From Shewanella psychrotolerans (lineage in GTDB: Bacteria > Pseudomonadota > Gammaproteobacteria > Enterobacterales > Shewanellaceae): a stretch of DNA of 64,000 bases. The stretch covers positions 4,154,001 through 4,218,000 of the forward strand of contig NZ_CP080419.1 in assembly GCF_019457595.1 (NCBI RefSeq), written 5' to 3'. Position numbers and translations under genes: made by a program. Shown in pieces: positions 9,034-17,956 of the stretch. The notes below the pieces were generated by a model that saw nothing but the letters and a program-made list of their open reading frames with translations, was not told where the DNA came from and did no database searches. The stretch's first letter is position 1; the number at the start of each line of letters is the position of its first letter.

Positions 9034-9813
9034 ATGAATAAACTCACAACCATCTTATTAACGACTAGCCTGTTATTAAATAGTGGTTATCTAGCTGCCG
9101 ATGACCTTACATCAGACATCAGTGTTGATGACGCCCATCTCAATAAAATCGTCACTAATAATGAAGTCGCGGCTACCGAGTTCATACTCGATCTTGGTTG
9201 GGATTCCAGATACATATCTGAAGGGCGAAACAACTTAGACAAAGGTGGGATCTACTGGGCAACGGCAGTCTATCAGTATGACAATATTTCGCTGTATGCT
9301 GTATCGGGCCGCGCCGATAGTGAACATTACATTGAATGGAATCTGGGGCTAGAGTATGGCATCACTCTCAGTGAGAACCTCGTTGGGGCCGTCGGATACC
9401 AACGAATAGAAACCTATGGCGATGAGCGTTGCAGTGACAATGAACTCTTCGCCTTACTGGAGTATACGGCGCTGGACTGGCTCACTCCGTCACTGGGCTA
9501 TACCTATTCGACTGAAGCGGGTGGCTATTTTGTCGAAGTTAGCCTGCACAGCAACTGGACACTATCAGACAGCATCACTGTAACACCCTACATCACCCAG
9601 GCTTTCGATTTTAAATACGCGACAGAAGCACACGATGGGCCTAACCATTTTCAATTTGGCTTAGAGGCACAGTATCAGCTTAACACTCAGGTCATGCTGT
9701 CTGGCCTTGTGAGTCACACTATCGCCCAAGAAGATATCAAACAAGAGAATAGCGGCTCCGAGTCCAATCTGAACCAAACCTATGCCGGAGTACATATCAG
9801 TTGGAGCTTTTAA
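9034..9813 (+). CDS. Outer-membrane beta-barrel protein of unknown function
   Basis: A 259-residue protein with a signal peptide (cleavage near YLA-ADD, ~22). The rest alternates short amphipathic strands rich in aromatic residues, and ends in HISWSF, the C-terminal aromatic signature of barrel proteins. The segment DLGWDSRYISEGRNN resembles the opening of the TIGR02001/TorF-like putative porin family, but the match is loose. No substrate can be proposed. It is followed by a possibly co-transcribed secreted protein gene after 90 bp. Confidence 0.7.
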   Translation: MNKLTTILLTTSLLLNSGYLAADDLTSDISVDDAHLNKIVTNNEVAATEFILDLGWDSRYISEGRNNLDKGGIYWATAVYQYDNISLYAVSGRADSEHYIEWNLGLEYGITLSENLVGAVGYQRIETYGDERCSDNELFALLEYTALDWLTPSLGYTYSTEAGGYFVEVSLHSNWTLSDSITVTPYITQAFDFKYATEAHDGPNHFQFGLEAQYQLNTQVMLSGLVSHTIAQEDIKQENSGSESNLNQTYAGVHISWSF

Positions 9814-9904
9814 CGGCCATAACATTGAAAGCCCCGCGGGCTTGAACTAGCTTTAAGGATGAAAGGGGGCAAGGAGTGCCTTCTATAAATTGGAGGGACA
9901 AGGA

Positions 9905-10393
9905 ATGTCTGCCAAAATTAACACCTTAAGACTATTTAGCCTATTCGCTGTTGTGTTTATCTCTCCCATAGCCGCCAACGAACCCACAGAGCCTGTCACC
10001 CTGCCCGCCAACAGCGCACTCGACAGCAATGGCAATCCCATTGCAATCCCCAAAGACCACAGCAGCGCATTGCATTACACCTCAGAGCCAGTTCGGCAAA
10101 AGCCAACGACAAAGCCTTCACGGAAACCCACCAAGAAAAGCAGCAAAAAAAGCCATCGACTTAGTCGAAAACAGCAACTCGCAAGTAGACAGAGTGTCGC
10201 TGACAATCCCAGTTGTCGTTGGCTAAATCAACGTATGACACAACTAGAAAAAAGCCTTAAGAAGCAACGTAGTCATCAATTTGGTTATCAGGCTGAAGAG
10301 TTAAATGCCCGTAAAAGTGAATGGGTTTGTATGAAATGTGGCGCCGAAGGGCCGAGTCAAAACGATCACAACAAGTGCCAATACAAACGTTAA
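9905..10393 (+). CDS. Secreted basic protein with C-terminal Cys motif, unknown
   Basis: Not recognised. I chose ATG 9905 because GGAGG (9892-9896) is spaced 8 bases before it, whereas the frame also opens at TTG 9890. The ~162-residue product has a signal peptide ending near IAA-NEP, a Pro-rich linker, a strongly basic Lys/Arg/Ser segment, then a helical part and a C-terminal CMKC...C arrangement that could bind a metal or form disulfides. The basic region would suit binding to LPS, peptidoglycan or nucleic acid, which is speculation. Confidence 0.6.
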   Translation: MSAKINTLRLFSLFAVVFISPIAANEPTEPVTLPANSALDSNGNPIAIPKDHSSALHYTSEPVRQKPTTKPSRKPTKKSSKKSHRLSRKQQLASRQSVADNPSCRWLNQRMTQLEKSLKKQRSHQFGYQAEELNARKSEWVCMKCGAEGPSQNDHNKCQYKR

Positions 10394-10458
10394 TAATACC
10401 AATCAGTAGAAGAAAGTGATCTACTCAGCGTGCTTTTTTGGCAACTCATTCAAGGGGA
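10393..10458 (+). repeat. Dispersed intergenic repeat, copy 2
   Basis: The same ~65-bp element as at 6578-6641, in the same orientation, starting at the stop codon of the secreted protein gene and ending ~170 bp before gor. Terminal inverted repeats or target duplications are not evident. Confidence 0.8.
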
Positions 10459-10626
10459 ACGGGTGATGCAATGGTTGTTTCCTTATAAGGTCATTCAACG
10501 TAAAAGTAGGAAGCTCATCGCTACCAAGCAGGTCTTTAACGACACGAAAATATTAGGGTCTGGTTTGACAGCGGGTTTCCCCCTACAATGACCGCAATAT
10601 GCAATCGTTCGAATTTGGAGAAAATG

Positions 10627-11985
10627 ATGGCTCAACATTTTGACTATATCTGTTTAGGCGCAGGAAGCGGTGGTATTGCTTCGGCCAATCGTGCTGCTAT
10701 GCGCGGTGCAAAAGTGCTACTTATCGAAGCCAAAGCATTAGGCGGCACCTGCGTCAACGTTGGCTGTGTTCCCAAAAAGGTGATGTGGTATGGCGCTCAA
10801 GTTGCTGAAGCCATGCATCTCTATGCTAAAGATTATGGCTTCGATGTTTCGGTCAATAAATTCGACTGGAGTAAACTGGTTGAAAGCCGCGAAGCCTATA
10901 TCGAGCGCATTCATGGCTCTTACGATCGCGGCTTAGAAAGCAACGGGGTCACCTTAGTTCGTGGCTACGGTCATTTCGTCAATAACAACACTATCGAAGT
11001 CAATGGTGAACATTACAGCGCCGATCATATTCTTATTGCAACGGGTGGTTCACCCACTATTCCAAACATTCCTGGTGCAGAATATGGTATCGACTCGGAT
11101 GGTTTCTTCGCCCTTAACGAGCAACCTAAGCGCGTTGCCGTTGTTGGTGCTGGCTATATTGCGGTAGAAGTTGCAGGCGTATTGCACGCCCTTGGCAGCG
11201 AGACCCACCTATTTGTACGTAAACACGCGCCACTACGTAGCTTCGACCCAATGCTCAGTGAAGCCTTAATGGAAAGTATGGCGACCGACGGACTTGCTCT
11301 GCATACACACAGCGTGCCGCAATCTGTGATTAAAAATGATGACGGCAGCCTAACACTGAATCTTGAAAGCGGCGAGCAATATCAAGTCGATACGCTAATC
11401 TGGGCCATTGGCCGTAAGCCTTCTACCGATAACATCGGCATCGAAAACACCGACGTTAAACTTAACGACAAAGGCTACGTGGTCGTTGATGAACAGCAAA
11501 ACACCACAGCCAAAGGGATCTATTGCGTTGGCGATATTATCGAAGGTGGCGTAGAGCTAACACCTGTTGCTGTTAAAGCGGGTCGCTTGCTGTCAGAACG
11601 TCTATTTAACGGTATGACTGACGCAAAAATGGATTACAGCCTTATTCCCACAGTCGTGTATAGCCACCCCGCTATCGGGACTATGGGGTTAAGCGAGCCT
11701 GAAGCGATTGAGCAATATGGTGAAGCCAACATTAAAGTCTACACCTCTGGTTTCACTTCAATGTATACCGCGGTTACCGCTCACCGTCAGGCGTGCAAGA
11801 TGAAACTTATCTGCGCTGGCGACAATGAAAAAGTGGTGGGTATTCACGGTATCGGCTATGGCATGGATGAGATCTTGCAAGGTTTCGGTGTCGCCATGAA
11901 AATGGGTGCCACTAAGGCCGACTTCGATGCTGTCGTCGCGATTCACCCGACTGGCGCCGAAGAGTTCGTTACTATGAGGGGTTAG
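10627..11985 (+). CDS. gor: Glutathione-disulfide reductase
   Basis: ATG 10627 is preferred: GGAG lies six bases before it and the product MAQHFDYICLGAGSGG aligns with E. coli Gor (450 residues; here 452). The open frame extends upstream to 10588, but that extension is not conserved. The enzyme is a cytoplasmic FAD flavoprotein that reduces GSSG with NADPH. Visible are the FAD fingerprint GAGSGG, the redox-active disulfide GGTCVNVGCVPKK, the NAD(P) fold VVGAGYIAVE followed by LFVRKHAPLR (basic residues for NADPH), and the C-terminal His of AIHPTGAEE. Confidence 0.97.
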   Translation: MAQHFDYICLGAGSGGIASANRAAMRGAKVLLIEAKALGGTCVNVGCVPKKVMWYGAQVAEAMHLYAKDYGFDVSVNKFDWSKLVESREAYIERIHGSYDRGLESNGVTLVRGYGHFVNNNTIEVNGEHYSADHILIATGGSPTIPNIPGAEYGIDSDGFFALNEQPKRVAVVGAGYIAVEVAGVLHALGSETHLFVRKHAPLRSFDPMLSEALMESMATDGLALHTHSVPQSVIKNDDGSLTLNLESGEQYQVDTLIWAIGRKPSTDNIGIENTDVKLNDKGYVVVDEQQNTTAKGIYCVGDIIEGGVELTPVAVKAGRLLSERLFNGMTDAKMDYSLIPTVVYSHPAIGTMGLSEPEAIEQYGEANIKVYTSGFTSMYTAVTAHRQACKMKLICAGDNEKVVGIHGIGYGMDEILQGFGVAMKMGATKADFDAVVAIHPTGAEEFVTMRG

Positions 11986-12031
11986 TGTAGAAAAGCCACT
12001 CCAAAAGGTTGACTCTCTGGAATAAAATAAT

Positions 12032-12067
12032 AAGCTGGTCACACTAAAGATATGCGACCAGCTTTTT
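12032..12067 (+). terminator. Terminator after gor
   Basis: AAGCTGGTC (12032-12040) pairs with GACCAGCTT (12056-12064), followed by T residues on the plus strand, about 50 bases after the gor stop. Confidence 0.85.
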
Positions 12068-12216
12068 CTAATTCGAGGTAGATGTCTGTTCTTTATATGA
12101 AGAATTTTCTGTTTATTTTAATTAGAAAGTGAGTCAATATTGGCTAAGTTAATTTATTCTACAAATGTTTATCAAGAAACATTTCTACAAATAAAAAGTC
12201 GTGATTCATACCATAA

Positions 12217-12240
12217 AATTGCAGCCTAAGGGCTGCAATT
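12217..12240 (-). terminator. Possible terminator of the ankyrin gene
   Basis: Perfect 10-bp stem, AATTGCAGCC (12217-12226) with GGCTGCAATT (12231-12240) and a 4-base loop. On the minus strand it is followed by a short T-rich stretch, ~140 bases after the stop of the ankyrin gene. The rest of 12068-12378 holds no gene that I can see. Confidence 0.5.
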
Positions 12241-12378
12241 ATTAAAGAGAATGGGATATAAGAATAGGTTAGTACTGAGTACCTTTATGTTGCACTACAC
12301 GGCATATAAATTAAACCACAAACTTTCTTGTATCCCTATTAGATTTTAAAAACTTAACCAAGGCATAATACATTACCA

Positions 12379-14493
12379 TCAATTAAGAAGCTCTGGATGT
12401 TGTGTGGCAAAAAATGAATAAGAAGCAAGATCTTTATTATCCATAAACTGTTGAACACTTTGACGATGACTTGGCTCAATAACTATTCCAGACTTTAATA
12501 TAACGTCAATAATTTCTTTGGATGATTGTGAACCATTATATTGAGAAATGGCAACATCAAGTGCATCAAAAGTCTGAGAATCACTCGAAACAGATTGTCC
12601 ACTTTCAATAAGAAACTTTAACATATCTATAGATCCAAATTGAGCCGCTAATAAAACCGCATCACTCCCCATAGCATCTGTATAATTTAAATTCAAACCT
12701 TTTTTCAAAAGAAACTTGGCCATGTCTATGTTATTGAATGATGCTACAGCCAGTACTGCTGAGTCAGGAACTTTTTCACCAGAAGAAAACAATTTTTCTA
12801 AAATTGAAACTGGAGGATTATTAGATATCACCATACCTAAAAAAGCAGAATAGTCATCTTCTCCATCGAAAATCTCATCTTCATTAAATAATTTTATTGC
12901 ATCATCCCACTTTCCAGTTTTCATAAGAGAATTGAGTTTATTACCAGCATCCAATTTTTCTGACGACATTTCATTTGAAACATTCACATCTCTTAAACTT
13001 TTAGCTGACTCTAGTAGCCTACTCATTCTAAATTTATACACATCCTTTTTGGAACTAATAGTCTGATATCTACCAAGATACTCCTCAACAGCTTCAGGCG
13101 TACCAAACTTTGATAAAAGTTCTTTATAATCAGCATTGGAAGAATCCGTTTTCTTCGACGATTTCTTTGAAACTTCATTACTATTATTTTTATCTAATGA
13201 ATACTTGATTATATCAGCCACATTATTTTGATCACATGACACAGTTTCAACATTAATTAACCCAACACTCTTCAAGTAGTTTAAAGTTGAACTTAAAAGC
13301 ATATCTGAATACTTATCAACATCATGTTGCTCATCTCTACTTAAGGAAAACATGTAATCTTGATTGAATTTGAAATCTGGATAATTTTTGCTTATAAAAT
13401 TTAATGTTTCTTCAATGTTTGGATTAATTTTTTTGTCATACAGCTTATTTACCAAAGTATACAAATCGCTCGACTCATCAAACCTATCTTTAGCAAATAC
13501 TAAAGCATCAATTGCGTTTAGCATCATTGAATCGGGTTCAGGGTCATCATCCATGCTAAGCCAATACATTGCATTTTCAAACTTCCCATAATATATGGAC
13601 TCTAGTAAAAAAGAATGATAGGTTCCCAAATGAAGATACTTTTCACCTTTTTTTACTTTTGAGTTTCTATACATATAATCTATCAAAAATTTATCATCGA
13701 CATTTTTACTTAAATACATTAAGTCACTGGCAGTTGGTTCTACTCCATCATCGATAAGTGAGATTACTTGCTCTTTACCATCTGGACTATCTTTAATGAT
13801 TTTTGACAAAATAGTTAACAACTCACCGTCTGTTGCAAAGAATGTTCTTCCAGTCACTTTCCCATCAATAATCAAATTTTTCAAATAAGAGTAATCGCCT
13901 TCATCAATAAGATGTTGAACTGCACTCATAATTTGTGATGTAGCGAGTTCATAATCACTATTGGCATATGGCGGGACAGTTATATTAGTTTTGTAACCAT
14001 CTCTCAGCATTCTCCCCCTCACCACATTTATTTTAAACATCATGGAAATGTAATCAATCGAATTTTCAGATATATTATCTTTTTGCATCTTCAACAAAAA
14101 AGATCTTGTTAACTCACTTATATCTTTAATATTTTCATTAGTAAAATTACTGAAGTCAACCTGACAAAAATTATCTTCATAATGTCTACCATCTACTAAA
14201 CTACTAGAGGTCTCAACGCTCTCCGGTTTGTCGTTGACACCTTTAGATGTCAACGTTGATTTTGTATAGACCCCTACTACTAGCATAAAGAAAAAAAATA
14301 TCGCCAAGAATAAAAATCTACTTTTTTCATTTTCTTCACCATCATTTGACGATTTAAAATTCTTTTTTAAATGGTAAATTTCTGCCGAAAGATATATCAT
14401 CAAAAAATTTAAAAACGTAGACGTAGTCTCATCTTCAATTAAAAATATTGTTGAGAAACAAAATATAAGATTTAGGCAAAAATATTTTAGCAT
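12379..14493 (-). CDS. Membrane-anchored ankyrin-repeat protein, AT-rich
   Basis: A 704-residue protein I cannot name. Three hydrophobic segments stand near the N-terminus (about 3-20, 26-42 and 59-79). A long Ser/Asp/Lys-rich helical region follows, and at ~580-690 come two to three ankyrin-like repeats (AVASFNNIDMAKFLLKKG, then AAQFGSIDMLKFLIESG). GAGG lies eight bases before the start. The codon usage and base composition are clearly more AT-rich than the flanking core genes, suggesting horizontal origin. Ankyrin repeats mediate protein contacts, so possible roles include toxin immunity or phage defence, but nothing proves either. Confidence 0.75.
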   Translation of the reverse strand: MLKYFCLNLIFCFSTIFLIEDETTSTFLNFLMIYLSAEIYHLKKNFKSSNDGEENEKSRFLFLAIFFFFMLVVGVYTKSTLTSKGVNDKPESVETSSSLVDGRHYEDNFCQVDFSNFTNENIKDISELTRSFLLKMQKDNISENSIDYISMMFKINVVRGRMLRDGYKTNITVPPYANSDYELATSQIMSAVQHLIDEGDYSYLKNLIIDGKVTGRTFFATDGELLTILSKIIKDSPDGKEQVISLIDDGVEPTASDLMYLSKNVDDKFLIDYMYRNSKVKKGEKYLHLGTYHSFLLESIYYGKFENAMYWLSMDDDPEPDSMMLNAIDALVFAKDRFDESSDLYTLVNKLYDKKINPNIEETLNFISKNYPDFKFNQDYMFSLSRDEQHDVDKYSDMLLSSTLNYLKSVGLINVETVSCDQNNVADIIKYSLDKNNSNEVSKKSSKKTDSSNADYKELLSKFGTPEAVEEYLGRYQTISSKKDVYKFRMSRLLESAKSLRDVNVSNEMSSEKLDAGNKLNSLMKTGKWDDAIKLFNEDEIFDGEDDYSAFLGMVISNNPPVSILEKLFSSGEKVPDSAVLAVASFNNIDMAKFLLKKGLNLNYTDAMGSDAVLLAAQFGSIDMLKFLIESGQSVSSDSQTFDALDVAISQYNGSQSSKEIIDVILKSGIVIEPSHRQSVQQFMDNKDLASYSFFATQHPELLN

Positions 14494-15481
14494 AAAATCA
14501 ACCTCTCTCTGCCATCAGCTTTAGCTTTATTGATGAATGCTATATTAGTAACAGAGATTAAAAAGCCTAATGTTATTTCCTTTATCATTATTGACTCCAA
14601 GTAAAAGTTTGATTTGCTAATTTAGAACAATGGCAGAAAGTACAGCAGTAATTAAAACTATCCATAGCCATTAATTAACTACTCTAAAAATGAGCGTTAC
14701 ACCATTTAATTAACATGTAAAAATTAACAATACTAATATGATATTAACATTTGTGATTTTCATCATACTCTTATCAACCTTCGCTGGGATCAAGACAGTG
14801 GATGGCTCGATGAAAACCAAGACTTGGCTGCGTTTAGTCATAACATTGATAGAAATAGTCTTGGTTGATTAGGAGATAGCTACCTATCTAAGTTTGGTAA
14901 ATTTTTGTATTTTCGCGTTTTGATAGAAAACAGTTCAGCTAGGGTTTTGCTAACGATGCAAAATTAATGGAAGTGACTAGTAGATACATTTACACGCCAA
15001 GCGATTGCTCTTCAAAATGCATTAGCGAAGAGACCGAGTACTTGGGCTTTGAGCCTAGCGAAGAACCAGGGTAAAGTTTCTGGAAAATAGCTTCAAACCG
15101 TACTCTTTTCAGGAAAAATGGTCGCAAAAAACTCAGTTTTCTGGAAAGCGCTTAAATGCCACACTACAAAAGGCGCAGGGGGATCCCCTCATTTACGGCC
15201 TAGTTGGGTCAAAGAGAGTTGATCACCACCTAGTTATGATTTAGTGGCAACCATAAGAGAATTAAGACGTTTTTGTGGATGGAAGAGCATTGATTGCTAA
15301 GAGAGTCATGTAGTATCGTAATGTCACGTATGGTGTTGTTCTAGTTTGTTTTTGGCGAAATTGATTAGATCAAACAGCACCATGCGTGTCTACTAATTGA
15401 TTGTAAAAGGAATTATCTGGGGATTCCCTAGTGCTCAGCGTTATAGTCAGGTAATGCTGCTCAACTTATTATGAACTAGCA
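14494..15481. other. Decayed non-coding stretch (~1 kb)
   Basis: No intact gene on either strand. At 14743-14871 (+) a frame without start reads like a protein tail (RWDQDSGWLDENQDLAAFSH), ending at a TGA. At ~15000-15073 (-) another short frame (FARLKAQVLGLFANAF) also looks like a remnant. I recognise neither. The base composition switches from AT-rich near the ankyrin gene to mixed. Probably gene debris left by past insertions. Confidence 0.45.
15325..15388. repeat. Imperfect inverted repeat in decayed region
   Basis: CACGTATGGTGTTGTT (15325-15340) and AACAGCACCATGCGTG (15373-15388) are inverted copies with 14 of 16 positions matching, separated by 32 bases. Without a T run it is not an intrinsic terminator. 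It may be the core of a small dispersed element or part of a lost regulatory region. Confidence 0.5.
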
Positions 15482-15871
15482 TTAAACTTGGTCTGGAACC
15501 TTTCGCTCCTGAAGGACCTCTTTAAAAGCAAACATCCCGTTAAGTGCCGCAGGAAACCCGGCATAAACAGACATTTGCAAAAGCACTTCCTTTATTTGCT
15601 CCTCGCTACAACCCACATTCAAAGCCGCATTCAAATGCACCTTAAGTTGAGGCTGGCAGTTACCCAGTGCAGTAAGCGCGGCGACCGTCGCTATTTCTCT
15701 AGACTTCAAGTCTAAAGCTTGCCGAGTATAAATATCCCCAAACGGGTATTCGATAATAAACCGAGCTAAATCAGGACAGATATCTTGCAGACTTTCAATG
15801 ACTTGATGACCCGCTTCACCATCAATTTTAGACAGTTGTTCTAAACCTAAAGCAAACCTTGAACCTTCCAT
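15482..15871 (-). CDS. Carboxymuconolactone decarboxylase family protein
   Basis: A 129-residue protein from ATG 15871, chosen because AGGGAG lies seven bases before it. The frame also opens ten codons earlier, but that would overlap the promoter described next. The CMD/AhpD-like fold is seen in LKSREIATVAALTALGNC, then LKVHLNAALNVGCSEEQI and LLQMSVYAGFPAALNG. It lacks the CxxC pair of AhpD and so is more like the gamma-carboxymuconolactone decarboxylase branch, whose members are often of unknown substrate. It lies directly downstream of, and is evidently controlled by, the MerR gene. Confidence 0.9.
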   Translation of the reverse strand: MEGSRFALGLEQLSKIDGEAGHQVIESLQDICPDLARFIIEYPFGDIYTRQALDLKSREIATVAALTALGNCQPQLKVHLNAALNVGCSEEQIKEVLLQMSVYAGFPAALNGMFAFKEVLQERKVPDQV

Positions 15872-15901
15872 AGTGCGCTCCCTATATGTAAGTAGAATCA
15901 C

Positions 15902-15932
15902 AGCTTACAGGTTAGAGTTAACTCTAAGTCAA
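15902..15932 (-). promoter_or_regulatory. MerR-type promoter/operator with 19-bp spacer
   Basis: Reading the minus strand: -35 TTGACT (15932-15927), a 19-base spacer holding the perfect palindrome TTAGAGTTAACTCTAA (15927-15912), and -10 TAAGCT (15907-15902). A 19-bp spacer with a central dyad is the hallmark of promoters twisted open by MerR-family activators, and the dyad is of the type bound by the AdhR-like branch. It overlaps the merR stop codon and points at the carboxymuconolactone decarboxylase gene, with the start codon ~30 bases beyond the -10. Confidence 0.9.
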
Positions 15933-16285
15933 CTCACTTTATTGGCTTTATACAGATTAATTTTATCTTCTAAAACCGCCAAATGCTGTTGCTGTAATTC
16001 AATATGCGCTTTCAAATTATCTTTATGCTGCTCTAGCAATGTTTGGCGCGCCAAGACGGTACTGGTTCCCCGTTCTCGTAATGTGGCGTATTCCTGAATT
16101 TCAGCTAGCGGCATTCCTGTATCCTTTAAGCGAGTAACAAATTGAACCCACTGCATATCTTTGTTTGTATAGTCTCGATGACCGCTGGAATTACGACGGA
16201 CATGTTGAAGTAAGCCAATTTTCTCATAGTAGCGCAGTGTATAAGGTGATAATCTGGCTAATTTAGAAAACTCTTTAATGTTCAT
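15929..16285 (-). CDS. MerR family regulator (AdhR-like)
   Basis: A 118-residue protein with the winged-helix MerR domain at 1-70 (MNIKEFSKLARLSPYTLRYY then EKIGLL, and SGHRDYTNKD) followed by a dimerisation coiled coil (~80-115). There is no C-terminal Cys set as in metal sensors, so it is closer to AdhR/NmlR-type regulators that respond to electrophiles or other organic signals. Its 3' end overlaps the operator/promoter of the downstream CMD-family gene, so it most likely activates that gene. Confidence 0.93.
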   Translation of the reverse strand: MNIKEFSKLARLSPYTLRYYEKIGLLQHVRRNSSGHRDYTNKDMQWVQFVTRLKDTGMPLAEIQEYATLRERGTSTVLARQTLLEQHKDNLKAHIELQQQHLAVLEDKINLYKANKVS

Positions 16286-17050
16286 AGCTTTTCTCAGGCA
16301 AGCGCCTTACTTGCAAAGTTTTAAAGTGATATTTCGGATTTAAATCGCCAATTGGTATTGCGTTAGAAAACGCCCACTGCCTTTGGCGGTATCAGGGAAT
16401 AAACTGAGTTATGGCTGCCGATATATCCCCATTAACAGCGGTACCTGCATCCAATCACTAGATCAAGCCGCTCATATGCACAAACCCTATCGCCAGCCTA
16501 ATGAAATGAATCACATATGATAATAACTCAAATAATTACAATTGTTTGGGTATTTGCATATCGGTAGTAAAGCAGATACGGTAGATGATACCTATTGCAT
16601 TAATAAGCTCTTTTCATTCAGCAGTAAATAATGCATGGCACCTATTTTTAGGACTCGATGGCGGCCTTCAAGTGAACGGTAATCTCGATGAGCAAATAGA
16701 TCACCAATGGCTTATTAGACATAACGCTACCACAAGCAAAACGGCTTGTTGTGACGACAAAAATAATTAGCTTTTCACATCACGATTTTCGCCCTAATGT
16801 CGCGTCCTAATTTTGACAAACGCCAATCAAATTTGACAATCGAATGATATAAAAGAGAAATATTTGCTCTTGGTCACGACCGTCATAATTTATGGCTATA
16901 GTTAGATCACAGTAGTTATCCAATTACAGATCGATAGTATTTCGGCCAATGAAAAACAGACTTATTGCCGTTGTTATTTTTTATTAGCCATTGATAAGTG
17001 GCAAATTTTAATCCCTTAGTTTACCGAGGGAGATATTAAGGAATACAGAC
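16286..17050. other. Intergenic region upstream of rimK, no confident gene
   Basis: No ORF with coding character and a ribosome site. A 61-codon frame at 16585-16770 lacks both a good ribosome site and family features. A short frame around 16410-16519 (ending NEMNHI) could be gene debris. The last ~40 bases hold the rimK ribosome site (AAGGA near 17037-17042). I see no terminator or clear promoter. Confidence 0.4.
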
Positions 17051-17956
17051 ATGCGTATCGCAATTTTGTCTCGTAACGAAAATCTTTATTCAACTCGTCG
17101 CCTAAAAGAGGCGGGAGAAGCCCGTGGACATGAAGTCGATATCATCGACACGCTTCACTGCTACATGGATATCACCAGCAGCAACCCAACCGTGCGCTAC
17201 ATGGGTAAAGTGTTGCCTAAATATGATGCCGTGATCCCTCGCATTGGTTCATCAATTACCTTCTACGGTACTGCGGTTGTGCGTCAGTTTGAGATGATGG
17301 GGACCTTCTGTGTCAATGAATCGGTAGCAATCAGTCGCTCTCGTGACAAATTACGTTCGCTGCAGTTGTTATCGCGTAAAGGCATAGGTCTACCTCGTAC
17401 TGGTTTTGCGAGTAAACCCGATAAAATCCAAGATTTAATTAAGAATGTTGGCGGCGCACCACTCGTGATAAAGCTACTAGAAGGCACTCAAGGAATTGGC
17501 GTTGTATTGGCAGAAACGAACAAAGCTGCAGAAAGCGTAATTGAAGCCTTTATGGGTTTAAAAGCTAATATTTTGGTACAAGAGTTTATTAAAGAAGCTG
17601 GCGGCGCCGATATTCGTTGTTTCGTTGTGGGCGACAAAGTTGTTGCTGCAATGAAACGTCAGGCGGCTGAAGGGGAGTTTCGTTCAAACCTTCACCGTGG
17701 CGGTATGGCTCAGCTAGTCAAACTAAGCAAAGAAGAACGCGCAACTGCACTTAATGCAGCTAAAGCGATGGGATTAAACCTTTGTGGCGTCGATATTTTA
17801 CAATCTAATAATGGCCCAGTTGTGATGGAGGTTAACTCCTCTCCTGGATTAGAAGGGATTGAGCAAGCCACAGGAAAAGATGTTGCTGGGTTGATTTATG
17901 GCTTTATCGAAAAGAACGCCAAACCCAACGCAAACAAAACACGTGGAAAAGGTTAA
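17051..17956 (+). CDS. rimK: Ribosomal protein S6--L-glutamate ligase RimK
   Basis: A 301-residue ATP-grasp enzyme, the same length as E. coli RimK (300). The N-terminal domain begins MRIAILSRNENLYSTRRL, the ATP-grasp part has VIKLLEGTQGIGV, the QEFIKEAGGADIRCFVVG strand and the Mg-binding VMEVNSSPGLEGIE. RimK adds glutamates to the C-terminus of ribosomal protein S6. The gene overlaps the next one by one base, so it is the first gene of a coupled pair with a rimB-like gene close behind. Confidence 0.96.
   Translation: MRIAILSRNENLYSTRRLKEAGEARGHEVDIIDTLHCYMDITSSNPTVRYMGKVLPKYDAVIPRIGSSITFYGTAVVRQFEMMGTFCVNESVAISRSRDKLRSLQLLSRKGIGLPRTGFASKPDKIQDLIKNVGGAPLVIKLLEGTQGIGVVLAETNKAAESVIEAFMGLKANILVQEFIKEAGGADIRCFVVGDKVVAAMKRQAAEGEFRSNLHRGGMAQLVKLSKEERATALNAAKAMGLNLCGVDILQSNNGPVVMEVNSSPGLEGIEQATGKDVAGLIYGFIEKNAKPNANKTRGKG

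Noticed and set aside
10588..10626. Upstream start of gor
   Set aside because: The extra 13 residues are absent from the family, and ATG 10627 has GGAG at the right distance.
16585..16770. 61-codon ORF upstream of rimK
   Set aside because: No ribosome site, no family features and typical random composition; treated as non-coding.
16813..16853. TTGACA hexamers and a TATAAA upstream of rimK as a promoter
   Set aside because: Spacing between hexamers and the TATAAA (9 or 29 bases) does not fit a sigma70 promoter.
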